From the NCBI RefSeq assembly GCF_900149695.1, contig NZ_LT703006.1, forward strand, positions 1 through 64,000: DNA of 64,000 nucleotides, read 5' to 3'. This document shows, piece after piece, positions 35,893 to 44,633 of the stretch. Source of the DNA: Anderseniella sp. Alg231-50 (lineage in GTDB: Bacteria; Pseudomonadota; Alphaproteobacteria; Rhizobiales; Aestuariivirgaceae). The translations under genes were made by a program, and so were the position numbers. The first letter of the stretch is position 1. Each line of letters starts with the position of its first letter. Under the pieces are notes generated by a model, which made no database searches, was not told the origin of the DNA, and saw only the letters and a program-made list of their open reading frames with translations.

Positions 35893-37368
35893 CTAGGGCC
35901 GCACATACAGGTTCTTATCCCCCATGATCAGGTGTCGAACCGACTTGGCGGGTTTTTCTTCGGCACTCCGCAACTTCGCCGCAAGGCTCGCCAGGTTGCC
36001 GGCGAGTACGGCGTCAATTTTCTCATGAAAAGCCGCCGCGGTTTCAATTTGCCTGATTATCGCCGGGTTTGTACGGGCCAGCAGCTCAAGTGACGTGTTC
36101 AGTTCAGACAATTGTTTCCCGGCCACCCCAATAAGGTCGGTAACAATATCAATTGGTCCTTCCATAGAATCTGGCGGGCCGCCGCCTTCCCGCAAAGGGT
36201 CGAGGCAAAACTCGATCTTGCCGCGATCATCGCCCTTGAACAGCCACTTGCCAGTTGCTCTTCTCGAGAGTGGTGCCCGTATCTCGCTCCAGCCTTTCAG
36301 CACCAGAACAGGTTCATCGTCCTGTTGGCCGATGTACCAGTTCGTCAACTCAAACGATCTGCCTTTTCCAATCTGATTGCCCGGCAGCAATTCAACTTCA
36401 AAGGACCTAAGGTCATCATGCGTCGCGGTGAAGCGCCGCTGTTCTATCAATTCTCGCTCCAGAAGTTGTGCCTCCACGCTTTGCGGTGGGGCATGAAAAA
36501 CAACACCGTTCCACATCTGCGCCAGCTCATCGAGAAAAACCTGACATTCGGCAAAGAGCTCAAACCCGTCTAGATCTTCATTTGCTTCCGTAAGTGACCA
36601 TTTGCAATTGGTTCGGTGCTGGAAGAGAGGCTTCCCGGAAAAATCTCGTTGTACCAGGTATTTTTGCCCCTGAAACGGCGGATGCGGCACCAGTGAGAAG
36701 CTGCTTTTGGTCAACTGCCAGGCGAGCAGGAAAGTATCCTTGTCGCCATAGACAAGCTGATAGAAGGTTTCCGCGCGCTCGTTGATGGCAAGCACGAGAT
36801 TTACAGCCCGCCAATGTAATTTCTTGTTGATGCACAGTTGGCCACTTTCCCAGGACTGCACCTGAACCGGCGTCAACCCAAGCAGCTGCCAAACAGGATT
36901 TTCGGCGGCAATGTGAACAATGTCCGGCCAGAACACAGCACCTGTCTCTGCATATTCGCGCCAGTCCAGTATCGCAGCAGGATTCCCCAGCGGAACCTGA
37001 TCGGCATCCAGCAGTATGACCTCTTCAAATGATGAGTGTTTCAGCGCCAGCGCCTTCAACTGCCAGCCGTCAACGAACTCGCTGACCTTCGATGATCCGA
37101 CAGACAGAGCGTCGACCGTTTTGCACCCCATACGGGCAAAAATATTCGTCAGAAAGGCAGGCATCTCTGCCGGACCCAAATGCCATATCTCGATTGGCAA
37201 TGCGGTTTGGTGAATGTCCCGCAGGACCCGTACGAGCACATAGGCATTGGCCAGCATGATGGACCCGCCGGCGCAAATGACGATGCCACTGCCGGAGTAA
37301 ATCCCCTCGTCATACTCGCCGGCAGCCTCCACCTCATCGAACAGTTCACCGATCAAACCGCTAGTCAT
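35893..37368 (-). CDS. MNN1-like putative mannosyltransferase with long C-terminal extension
   Basis: A 491-residue protein. The first 250 residues resemble the alpha-1,3-mannosyltransferase (MNN1/GT71) fold: GSGIVICAGGSIMLANAYVLVRVLR, PIEIWHLGPAEMP, then EVILLDADQVPLGNPAAIL with the D-x-D sugar-nucleotide motif. A C-terminal extension from about residue 330 lacks similarity I recognise and includes a helical stretch near residues 430-470. MNN1 relatives are mainly fungal. No signal or membrane anchor is apparent. The start at 37368 is provisional. It is divergent from the gluconate dehydrogenase-like pair and forms an operon with the downstream GT4-like gene. Confidence 0.72.
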   Translation of the reverse strand: MTSGLIGELFDEVEAAGEYDEGIYSGSGIVICAGGSIMLANAYVLVRVLRDIHQTALPIEIWHLGPAEMPAFLTNIFARMGCKTVDALSVGSSKVSEFVDGWQLKALALKHSSFEEVILLDADQVPLGNPAAILDWREYAETGAVFWPDIVHIAAENPVWQLLGLTPVQVQSWESGQLCINKKLHWRAVNLVLAINERAETFYQLVYGDKDTFLLAWQLTKSSFSLVPHPPFQGQKYLVQRDFSGKPLFQHRTNCKWSLTEANEDLDGFELFAECQVFLDELAQMWNGVVFHAPPQSVEAQLLERELIEQRRFTATHDDLRSFEVELLPGNQIGKGRSFELTNWYIGQQDDEPVLVLKGWSEIRAPLSRRATGKWLFKGDDRGKIEFCLDPLREGGGPPDSMEGPIDIVTDLIGVAGKQLSELNTSLELLARTNPAIIRQIETAAAFHEKIDAVLAGNLASLAAKLRSAEEKPAKSVRHLIMGDKNLYVRP

Positions 37369-37605
37369 CGTTATCAACACTTTCACAGAACATTTTTTAA
37401 TGGTTATGCTGGCATCACACACAACCTTAGGCCAGCAACGGAAACTGCCTGTGCAAAGAAACTTGCTTCTGACAATTTTCAAAAACGCCCATCCATATCT
37501 TGATGGATATTTTCAAAGACGCAAGGCTCGCGCCGATGAACGACAGCTTTGTCCCTGGAGTTGCTTGATGCCTGACACGAATCCGGCAGAAGACAAAATT
37601 ACTCA

Positions 37606-38085
37606 ATGTTGACGCGCCGGAAATTCCTCGTTCTGGCACCGGTGGCCGTGCTCGCAACATTGGCCGGCGTTACTGCAATGAACTCCCGTTCGACCTTGCA
37701 GGCATTTGTCGACACACTGTTGCCTGCTGACGAATTTGGGCCAGCGGCCTCCGCCACGGGCGCAGTCGAAGCACTGGAGTCCATTTTTGCAGATTCCTGG
37801 CGCAGATGGATTGAACTTAAAAAACTTACGGTCTGGTTGAATGTTTCCTCGCGCGGCGTTTTTGCAAATGCAGATGCAAGGAGCAGACACAACGTCGTCT
37901 CAATGTTGGACAGCCTGCCAGTGACATCGCCCAGATGGAAAACCTACAATCGGGTCCGAAGTGCAGTAATGCGGCACTATTTTGCTCACGCCGAACGTGC
38001 ACTGGCAATGGGCCTGCCCGGCCCGCCGCAACCAGAGGGTTTTTCCAACCCCCATTTGCCCTGGAAAGGGCCCGAAAGTGGCTGA
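37606..38085 (+). CDS. Gluconate 2-dehydrogenase subunit 3-like, Tat-type secreted protein
   Basis: A 159-residue protein. It opens with TRRKFLVLAPVAVLATLAGVTA, a twin-arginine-like signal (RRKFL) followed by a hydrophobic core. The rest matches the small gamma subunit of membrane-bound gluconate dehydrogenases and related GMC complexes (LQAFVDTLLPADEFGPAAS). This subunit escorts the FAD subunit to the periplasm and anchors it. Its stop lies within the first codons of the GMC gene, so the two are coupled. Confidence 0.82.
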   Translation: MLTRRKFLVLAPVAVLATLAGVTAMNSRSTLQAFVDTLLPADEFGPAASATGAVEALESIFADSWRRWIELKKLTVWLNVSSRGVFANADARSRHNVVSMLDSLPVTSPRWKTYNRVRSAVMRHYFAHAERALAMGLPGPPQPEGFSNPHLPWKGPESG

Positions 38086-39754
38086 TGAAACCGGTCGCAG
38101 CCCCCTACCCAGGTCAACCGACGTCCTGGTCGTCGGAGCCGGTGCCGGCGGTGCCGCTGCTGCCTGGGCCCTCGCCCGCAAAGGCGTCCAGGTCGTCTTG
38201 ATTGACGCCGGCCCCGAATTTAGCGCGGATGAATACAAGGTGTCGGATACAGATTGGGAGTTGCAGGGCCTTCCGCACAAGCCGGGTTCACGCGGTCAGC
38301 ACGAAGTGATCACTGGTCAACCTCTGCTTGAACGCTGGTCCGGCATGCGGAACATATTTCCACCGCGCCAAAGACACTCGACCCGTTCCCGCCGAGCTAG
38401 CCATGGCTACAGCCACGTCAGGGGGATTGGTGGTTCAACCCTGCATTTTATAGGTTGGATGCACCGCTTCAGACCGGAAGCCTTTGAAATGTACTCCAGG
38501 TTTGGTGTGGCAGCTGACTGGCCAGTCAGCTATGCAGAACTCGAACCATACTATTTGCTGGCAGAGCAGATGGTTGGTGTTGCCGGACCTTCAACCGTCG
38601 CAGGCAGACCGCGCAGCGCACCATTTCCCACTCCTGCTCACAAGCTTTCGCTTCTGTCACAGACAATTGCTGGCGGTGGAGCAAAAATTGGCTGCGAGTT
38701 TGTGCCCAATACCGTCGCGGCGCCATCCAAACCTTACCGCGGCCGGCCTGACTGTAACTACTGCGGATGTTGTCTCTGGGGCTGCCCGCGCGGCGACAAG
38801 GGAAGCGCCGACCTGACATTTGTACAACCGGCGCTGAGCACAGGCAATTGCAGCATATTTCCGTCGCACACACTATTGGAGTTCAGTCGTGGCAAGAACG
38901 ACAAACTGACCGGTGCAACCATAGTGGACAATACCGGTACCCGGCATCAGATATCCGCCTCGCACTATGTACTCGCAGGAGGCGCAATTGAGACACCGCG
39001 TTTGCTCTTGGCCATGGACGGGTTAGCCAACGAGTCAGGCCAGGTCGGCCGTAATTTCATGGAAACGGTTTTTGGCGCCGTAACCGGCCTTCACCCGGAG
39101 CAGATCGGCAGTCACCGAGGTTATCCGGAAGACAGCATATGTCTGGACTTCAACGCACCTGATGCCATTGACGGCATACCAGGTGGCACGGTGATCCTGC
39201 CCACAGTTGCATCCAGTCGTTACATTGGACCGGCACGGTATGCAGAGCGGCTTGTCGAGGGATTTGGAACGGACTTCAAGCGGCGCCTGCTAGACACGAT
39301 GGGAAAGGCAGTTGGCCTGGTGGCTGTGTGTGAAAATCTGCCGAATCCACGATCTTTCATATCACTTTCTGATGGCAGCGCCGACGAAAACTCCATGCCC
39401 ATTGCAAGGATAAACTCGTTCATGCCAGAGCTGGAAGTTGAGCGTCTGGCATTTGCAATGGCGAAAACAGAGGAGATACTTCTGGCCTCCGGCGTGCCAA
39501 AAATACTGGACCGCTTCACGAGCTACGAAAAATTCAGCACCACCCATGCCATGGGCACATGCCGCATGGGCATTGATCCGGACAAGTCGGTGGTGAACGC
39601 GTCACAGCGCAGTCACCGCTGGAAGAATCTGTGGATCTCTGATGCAAGTGTGTTTGCTTCTTCCGGCGGCGGCGACGCCCCATCTCTCACTATTCATGCT
39701 TTGTCTATCCGCATGGCCGACGCCATGACCAGGCAGATCAACCAGACCGGATAG
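38078..39754 (+). CDS. GMC-family oxidoreductase, gluconate dehydrogenase-like flavoprotein
   Basis: A 558-residue FAD enzyme. The ADP-binding motif is VLVVGAGAGGAAAA (residues 16-29), RGIGGSTLHFIGW is the GMC FAD signature, and HAMGTCRMG near residue 490 is the catalytic C-terminal region. A Cys cluster CNYCGCCLWGC (Cys 226, 229, 231, 232, 236) resembles the one in GMC dehydrogenases that may hold an extra iron-sulfur centre. The start is GTG 38078, with GGAAAGGG seven bases upstream, overlapping the subunit 3 stop. No cytochrome subunit follows. It probably oxidises a sugar or polyol in the periplasm. The substrate is unknown. Confidence 0.85.
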   Translation: MADETGRSPLPRSTDVLVVGAGAGGAAAAWALARKGVQVVLIDAGPEFSADEYKVSDTDWELQGLPHKPGSRGQHEVITGQPLLERWSGMRNIFPPRQRHSTRSRRASHGYSHVRGIGGSTLHFIGWMHRFRPEAFEMYSRFGVAADWPVSYAELEPYYLLAEQMVGVAGPSTVAGRPRSAPFPTPAHKLSLLSQTIAGGGAKIGCEFVPNTVAAPSKPYRGRPDCNYCGCCLWGCPRGDKGSADLTFVQPALSTGNCSIFPSHTLLEFSRGKNDKLTGATIVDNTGTRHQISASHYVLAGGAIETPRLLLAMDGLANESGQVGRNFMETVFGAVTGLHPEQIGSHRGYPEDSICLDFNAPDAIDGIPGGTVILPTVASSRYIGPARYAERLVEGFGTDFKRRLLDTMGKAVGLVAVCENLPNPRSFISLSDGSADENSMPIARINSFMPELEVERLAFAMAKTEEILLASGVPKILDRFTSYEKFSTTHAMGTCRMGIDPDKSVVNASQRSHRWKNLWISDASVFASSGGGDAPSLTIHALSIRMADAMTRQINQTG

Positions 39755-39757
39755 ACC

Positions 39758-40909
39758 ATGAACAACACCTCCCTGCTGCTGGATAATGAGAGGTTGGACC
39801 TGTTGATCAGACTGCTCCGGGTCAACGATGACATTCACGACACCGGTAAATTGAGAATTGAGCTTTTGAGCGACATGTCATCATTCGAGGCAATGATGCA
39901 GGCGGCAGCACGTCGCCATCTACTCCCTGCGGCGATCTTTAATCTGAGAAACAAGGGGATACTGCTACCACCGCAGACAGCACATGTAGCGGGCAGTTCA
40001 ATTCTGGCCCAGTTGGCTGATCTTGATGACCAGTTCAATCAGCGTCGTGCCATACTCGCCAGTGCCTTGCATGAAATCATTGCATGCCTGAACAACAACG
40101 GAATACAGCCGCTTGTTCTGAAGGGCTCAATATCCTTGATCTCCGGAAAACCCGAGTGGCGGTTCCAGAGAGACATTGACTTCGCAGTGGAACCAGCAGC
40201 AGCCGATGTGGCAATCACCGCCCTGCAGGCACGTGGATTCAGCGTGTGTGAAGATATGGAACGTCGACCACATCATCTCAAGCCAATGGAAAGAGCCGAT
40301 GTACCAGCGTTGATCGAACCTCACGTCAAGCTCGCCGGCATCAGAGCGCGGGAGGTGCTTCCCGATGAAGTGCTGACAGGTACCGTAAATGGCCAATCAT
40401 GGCAGGGCGTGAACTATCGAGCTACGAGCAACGCCGGATTCCTTTTGCATGGCCTGGCGCATCATTACTTTCAAAACCGCGGGTTCATTTACGGCACTTT
40501 CAGCTTGAAAGGGCTGCTTGAGTTTGCCTTTGTCATCGCCGGGCTTCAGGAGGCGGACATTTCGGAATTAAACAACCTCACAGAAGGACATCCCCGGCTG
40601 AAGGCGGCATTGCTGCTCTGGTGCGGCGTGGCAAAGCACCTGCTCGGCGTGTCGCCACCGCCGGGAATAGTCCTGAGCCGGGCCATCGAGAAATACGCAC
40701 TCATTGTATCTGATAGATATCAGCGGGGTTTGACGGTTTCGCCGTTTACGGGTGTTCGCGAACATATTGCAATGACCCTTCGGCATGCGCCGCCAACATC
40801 TCTGGTTCGGTCTACTTTGCCGCCGATACTCGACGGCAGCCGGGGGCCTGTTTGGCGCGACCACGAAAAACAGAGACGAAACGCATCAGGGCTCCTGACC
40901 GATGTCTAG
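39758..40909 (+). CDS. NTP_transf_5-type nucleotidyltransferase
   Basis: A 383-residue protein of the uncharacterised nucleotidyltransferase family. The core is LVLKGSISLISG followed by WRFQRDIDFAVEP with an R-D-x-D type metal motif, near residues 118-145. Members of this family sit beside PqqD/HprK pairs, GMC genes, asparagine synthetases and polysaccharide genes, and one was shown to act on lasso peptides. It starts three bases after the GMC stop (operon), and its 3' end overlaps the convergent glycosyltransferase by 24 bases. A role in nucleotide or phosphate transfer to a peptide or glycan is inferred from family and context. Confidence 0.75.
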   Translation: MNNTSLLLDNERLDLLIRLLRVNDDIHDTGKLRIELLSDMSSFEAMMQAAARRHLLPAAIFNLRNKGILLPPQTAHVAGSSILAQLADLDDQFNQRRAILASALHEIIACLNNNGIQPLVLKGSISLISGKPEWRFQRDIDFAVEPAAADVAITALQARGFSVCEDMERRPHHLKPMERADVPALIEPHVKLAGIRAREVLPDEVLTGTVNGQSWQGVNYRATSNAGFLLHGLAHHYFQNRGFIYGTFSLKGLLEFAFVIAGLQEADISELNNLTEGHPRLKAALLLWCGVAKHLLGVSPPPGIVLSRAIEKYALIVSDRYQRGLTVSPFTGVREHIAMTLRHAPPTSLVRSTLPPILDGSRGPVWRDHEKQRRNASGLLTDV

Positions 40910-42088
40910 TCTCGCAACCCGCGCATCACATAGCGCCTTCTTGGCGATCAACTCGATTGACTCCGGTGCATAGTCCAATGCGGTCCGATAGCTGTCGGAG
41001 GCCCCGGCATAATCTCCCAGGTGAAACCTGGCTGCGGCGATCAAACCATGGGCATCTTCCTGAAACAGAGACTTCTCATACGCAACCATGTCATCGAAAA
41101 AAGTGTTACCATCGATTTTGGCTATGGGATCCATGAGAGCCAGCGCTTGCTGGAACTGTTTCAACGCCACACGACATCTCGCTTCCAGCCAACGCAAAGC
41201 AAGATTGCCATCAAACAAGGAAATGCCTGCCGTTACCACCTTCAGTGCGGCTTGCGGCCTGCCGGCGGCTAGTTCAATCTCGGCCCGAATCTGCGCGCAC
41301 ATCGTGCCCTCGATCCTGACCCGCGCAGACACACCATCAAGAGCAGCCAGGCGCATACCTTCCTGCAGCTGCCGCGCGGCTTCTTCCCTGCGTCCCAGCT
41401 CTCGCAGCGTGAAACCAAGATGGAAGCGCAGATACACTCGGGCCGGATTTGCATCGATTGCCGCATACAGCAGAGGAATGTTTCTATCATGTTTATGCGA
41501 CAAGTCAGCTTCATAACCCAGATGAAGTATCGAAACATCGTATTGCTGCGAAATGCTGAGGCCGTCCTCGTCACATACCCGTTCAAGTGACGGAATAATC
41601 GTCTCGTGCATGGACTCCTGAAACCGAATTCGAGGGTCCCTGCGAAACAACCGCATCTCGCCATAGCAAGTCATGTTTGATCTGGGTTGAAACTTGACAC
41701 GGCTCGCAACGGCTTCCGGTCCCGGCAGCAATCGCTTTAGCGCAACACCTTCCGAACAGCTCAGTCTTTCATCGGCATCGATGTAGAGGATCCAGTCACC
41801 GGAGGCGTTTTCAATTGACGTGTTTCGCGCAAACGAAAAATCATCACGCCATTTCTGCCGGATCAAAGTGCAATCAAAGCGCCGGATTATGTCGATGGTT
41901 TCATCGTCGGATCCGGTATCGACCACAACTATTTCGTCAACATGTCCCTGCAACGAAGAAAGACAGCCTTCCAGAAAGGCTGCCTCGTTTTTCACGATCA
42001 TACATGCAGAGACGGTGGGAATGCCGCAGCTCCCAGGCAAAATCTGCTGATCAGGATGCCGTCGAATTCGGAAGCGTGACTCCAGCAT
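40886..42088 (-). CDS. GT2-type glycosyltransferase with TPR tail
   Basis: A 400-residue protein. The N-terminal half is a GT-A family 2 domain: PTVSACMIVKNEAAFLEGCL, IVVVDTGSDDETIDI and DWILYIDADERL with the D-x-D motif. The C-terminal half has TPR-like helices (PARVYLRFHLGFTLRELGRREEAARQL, AARFHLGDYAGASDSYRTALDYAP). ATG 42088 lies inside the preceding 58-codon gene, so the two overlap by 38 bases in different frames; a TTG at 42040 would avoid this. It probably adds a sugar to a surface glycan or peptide. Confidence 0.78.
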   Translation of the reverse strand: MLESRFRIRRHPDQQILPGSCGIPTVSACMIVKNEAAFLEGCLSSLQGHVDEIVVVDTGSDDETIDIIRRFDCTLIRQKWRDDFSFARNTSIENASGDWILYIDADERLSCSEGVALKRLLPGPEAVASRVKFQPRSNMTCYGEMRLFRRDPRIRFQESMHETIIPSLERVCDEDGLSISQQYDVSILHLGYEADLSHKHDRNIPLLYAAIDANPARVYLRFHLGFTLRELGRREEAARQLQEGMRLAALDGVSARVRIEGTMCAQIRAEIELAAGRPQAALKVVTAGISLFDGNLALRWLEARCRVALKQFQQALALMDPIAKIDGNTFFDDMVAYEKSLFQEDAHGLIAAARFHLGDYAGASDSYRTALDYAPESIELIAKKALCDARVARLDIGQEP

Positions 42089-42227
42089 TGGCAAGATTTA
42101 GCTTGCCGTCAATTGCAAAAGTCGCAATCACCGGTGCGGAAAAAGCAGCAGTGCGAACAAGTTTGCGAACAGTATCACGTTTCTGCTCATCCACCGTTTC
42201 CAGCGACTTTTCAAACTTCTCAGTCAT
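42051..42227 (-). CDS. 58-residue precursor-like peptide beside PqqD/HprK genes
   Basis: A short gene below usual prediction limits. It encodes MTEKFEKSLETVDEQKRD, a charged N-terminal part, then VRKLVRTAAFSAPVIATF with a hydrophobic core, then AIDGKLNLANAGV and a C-terminal LPNSTAS rich in Ser, Thr and Asn. The ATG has AGGGG seven bases upstream, an excellent ribosome site. It lies between the HprK-like gene and the GT2 gene on the same strand. The layout resembles the precursor of a modified peptide with a leader read by a PqqD-type RRE. There is no Cys and no known core motif. It could also be a small membrane-associated scaffold. No family is recognised. Confidence 0.6.
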   Translation of the reverse strand: MTEKFEKSLETVDEQKRDTVRKLVRTAAFSAPVIATFAIDGKLNLANAGVTLPNSTAS

Positions 42228-42263
42228 GTCAAACCCCTAAGCGCTATACCTGCAGTGATTATA

Positions 42264-43097
42264 TCATGCATGGGAAAGTTGACGCAAGTGCCATAAAGCC
42301 TTCTCCAGACAACCGAGCCTCATCTCGATACGCTGGGCACCGGAAACCAGCATACGTAATCGCCCTAACGCGGCCGCACGGCCATTTTCCGGCAAATAGA
42401 CGGTTTTCGCCAGACGTTCAAAGGCCTCATTGGCTGTCAAAAACTTGATAGAGGTCATCCCGCCGTGATTCGCGGTGAGAAACACCAGCGCATGCGCCTG
42501 GCCCGGTGTGATTGTCCATTTTTGCCCTGCGAGCCGGGGCGTTACTGAATAAATCAGATCACCGTGCCATTCCGCGACACTCGGGCTGCGCTGAATTTGT
42601 TGCGCCATCTCCGGCACCACTGAAACCGAACTCTGCTTGACACGCAAAGTGCGCGGGCGTGCCACGACATCGCTACTGCGAACAACAACGTGCTCGTCAC
42701 CTTCCACCGTCAGGCCGTGCGCCAGACATTTCAGGCTCAGCGTTGTCTTGCCAACTCTCTTTTCCGCCATTAGCAGGAATCGTTTGCCATTTGCGACAAC
42801 GCTGGCACCGTGAATAACCGGACAATTGGGAGCCTCGGCAATCATCAGATCACGCAATATTTTATGGGCACGGTTCAAAAGGTGGTCACAGGTTCCAGCC
42901 GAGCCTTCATAAGGGTGTCTGAAATCGTAGAAACTTTTGTGGACCTTTGTCGTACCTATTTTGTGGGTAACTTCCGGCAATTGCGACATTTCTGGTTCGG
43001 CTGCAAGAAACTCGAGCCGGTTCGCCAGCTTTTCATCCAGACATTCAAAGTGAACCATCGACTGGACCAGACGCGCCCCGATTATCCGGCCCGACAA
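42264..43097 (-). CDS. HprK-like (HPr kinase-related) P-loop protein
   Basis: A 277-residue protein related to the HPr serine kinase C-terminal domain. The P-loop is AEKRVGKTTLS (residues 111-121), where the first Gly of the usual motif is Ala. HGASV lies just before it and VEGDEHVVVR carries the acidic residues seen after the loop in this family. Such HPrK-related proteins accompany PqqD-like proteins in peptide and surface-polymer loci and probably phosphorylate a peptide or protein Ser. A TTG at 43097 overlapping the PqqD-like stop is the likely start, with an ATG at 43058 as alternative. Confidence 0.7.
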   Translation of the reverse strand: MSGRIIGARLVQSMVHFECLDEKLANRLEFLAAEPEMSQLPEVTHKIGTTKVHKSFYDFRHPYEGSAGTCDHLLNRAHKILRDLMIAEAPNCPVIHGASVVANGKRFLLMAEKRVGKTTLSLKCLAHGLTVEGDEHVVVRSSDVVARPRTLRVKQSSVSVVPEMAQQIQRSPSVAEWHGDLIYSVTPRLAGQKWTITPGQAHALVFLTANHGGMTSIKFLTANEAFERLAKTVYLPENGRAAALGRLRMLVSGAQRIEMRLGCLEKALWHLRQLSHA

Positions 43098-43366
43098 ATC
43101 AATCCAGCTTTCTCAAGGTCCGTGAAGAACTCATCCAGATCAATGTCCTCTTCCAGATCGTATGCTTCACGGATCAAAGATCGAACATCACTGACGGGCA
43201 TCTTGCCATCGCACAGCGTGTAAATCACTGCAGCGGTCGGGTTGAGATAATGCACTTTTTCATTCGGTTCATCATATATCACGAAACCGTCCGGTACTTC
43301 CGCAACTTCCAGACCTTTCGTCGTTACGAACGTCGTTGCTTCGTCGACACTGCTCATATTTTCCAT
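43082..43366 (-). CDS. PqqD-like peptide-binding protein (RRE type)
   Basis: A 94-residue protein with the PqqD fold: VAEVPDGFVIYDEPNEKVHYLNPTAAVIYTLCDG then DVRSLIREAYDLEEDIDLDEFFTDLEKAGLI. This is the winged-helix RiPP recognition element, which binds leader peptides and presents them to modifying enzymes. It is the first gene of the PqqD, HprK-like, peptide, GT2 series. Its stop overlaps the HprK-like start by 16 bases. It has no PqqA/PqqE context, so it is not for PQQ synthesis. Confidence 0.85.
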   Translation of the reverse strand: MENMSSVDEATTFVTTKGLEVAEVPDGFVIYDEPNEKVHYLNPTAAVIYTLCDGKMPVSDVRSLIREAYDLEEDIDLDEFFTDLEKAGLICRAG

Positions 43367-43573
43367 TCTCCCTTGCCCGGAAACCTCAGCCTGTCCGAAA
43401 CGTCAATTTAAATCCACATGCTCGGAATTGCGACGCTGAACAGCAGGTATTGGCCAGCGTGGAGACAGGTTTGGTTCACCTGATGATCTATGTCAACATC
43501 CCGAGATACGGGTGCATCGCGAACACCTGTCGAGTTCGCTTTCACAACAGCAAATTTGAAATCAGCAACCTGG

Positions 43574-44482
43574 CTAACCGGCTTCCAGCCGCTCGGTGAT
43601 CTTCTCCGCAAGGGCAAGATGCCAGTGCCTTTTGCAACGCTCCAGTTGTTGTTGGAATTCGGGGCGCAGGTCTCTCAGCCGCCAGGAGTGATACTCCGCC
43701 GGGTCGGCTTGCATAACAAATTCGGCAAGTAGCGCCGGTGAAGCGAAGTCTTGAACGTTAATGAAGCACTTGTCGCCGGGAGCAAACTCCTCAATGTTCG
43801 GCGCTCCAAGATAGATCAGAATTGTGCCTGTCAGGAGCGGTTGGTAGAATTTTTCAGTCACATAGTCCGCCGCCAGGCTGTTCTCAAATGCCAGTGTATA
43901 TTGGTAACGCCTCAACACCCGAAGCTTGGTTTTGACACCACGATCCAGCCAGAGCCGTTTGTTGTTCAAAATTCTGCCAAATGAATCAATCTCAAGATAC
44001 TCCATTAGCTCGCGCATATATTCGCGCCGTCCACTCTTGTTCCAGTTACCCGTCATGAATGCACAACCCAGTTTTTTTCGGCGACCCGGCTGGACATTTC
44101 TGTACCTGGTTGCCAGAGACTGCGGAATGTAAGGTGTCCAGACGTCAGCGCTCTGGCGATAGGATGCTTCTATGTCAAAAAGAGCCATGAAATCCGGATC
44201 TTCGATCTGCGGAAAGTTGATTGCGCTTTCCATCGTTTCGGCAACCCAAAGCTGTGTCTTCGGTACCATCTCCCGCAACCGGCGCAACTGATGTGCCTGG
44301 CTGGTGAACAGAATGCTTGGTAGGTGGACTATGACGCAGTCTGCTGTCAAAAGCTGACTTGCTTCCTCGCAATGCACAAAGCCCGGCACATCCAGGAGAG
44401 GTGTCCACTGTCTGGCGACAGCTGGGCGATTATGCAGATAGTGAAAAGTCGGCAAATTTGTTGTCCGTTGGCTTGCTTTCAA
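43574..44482 (-). CDS. GT10-type (alpha-1,3-fucosyltransferase-like) glycosyltransferase
   Basis: A 302-residue protein with the C-terminal signature of family 10 fucosyltransferases: RYQYTLAFENSLAADYVTEKF then YQPLLTGTILIYLGAPNIEEF and PGDKCFINVQDF. The N-terminal domain is short, as in Helicobacter-type enzymes. It probably adds fucose or a related deoxysugar from GDP-sugar. The only start I can find is TTG 44482, without a strong Shine-Dalgarno sequence. A gap of 207 bases separates it from the PqqD-like gene, and one of about 150 bases from the Anp1-like gene, so separate promoters are possible. Confidence 0.8.
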   Translation of the reverse strand: MKASQRTTNLPTFHYLHNRPAVARQWTPLLDVPGFVHCEEASQLLTADCVIVHLPSILFTSQAHQLRRLREMVPKTQLWVAETMESAINFPQIEDPDFMALFDIEASYRQSADVWTPYIPQSLATRYRNVQPGRRKKLGCAFMTGNWNKSGRREYMRELMEYLEIDSFGRILNNKRLWLDRGVKTKLRVLRRYQYTLAFENSLAADYVTEKFYQPLLTGTILIYLGAPNIEEFAPGDKCFINVQDFASPALLAEFVMQADPAEYHSWRLRDLRPEFQQQLERCKRHWHLALAEKITERLEAG

Positions 44483-44633
44483 CCAGTTGCCCAGATCCGG
44501 ACGAACCGATGAGGCAGTTGTGTTTCTGCATGTGGCAAACAGTGTGTCATACAGGCGAACCTGTTGACAGTCAGGTTCATCTCGCCCCTGTCAGCATGTA
44601 TCTGCCCGAAAAAATATGTTGCACTCGTCATCT

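Noticed and set aside
37606-44482. Lasso peptide cluster
   Set aside because: PqqD-like, HprK-like and nucleotidyltransferase genes fit, but no asparagine synthetase-like cyclase and no transglutaminase-like B2 protease is present.
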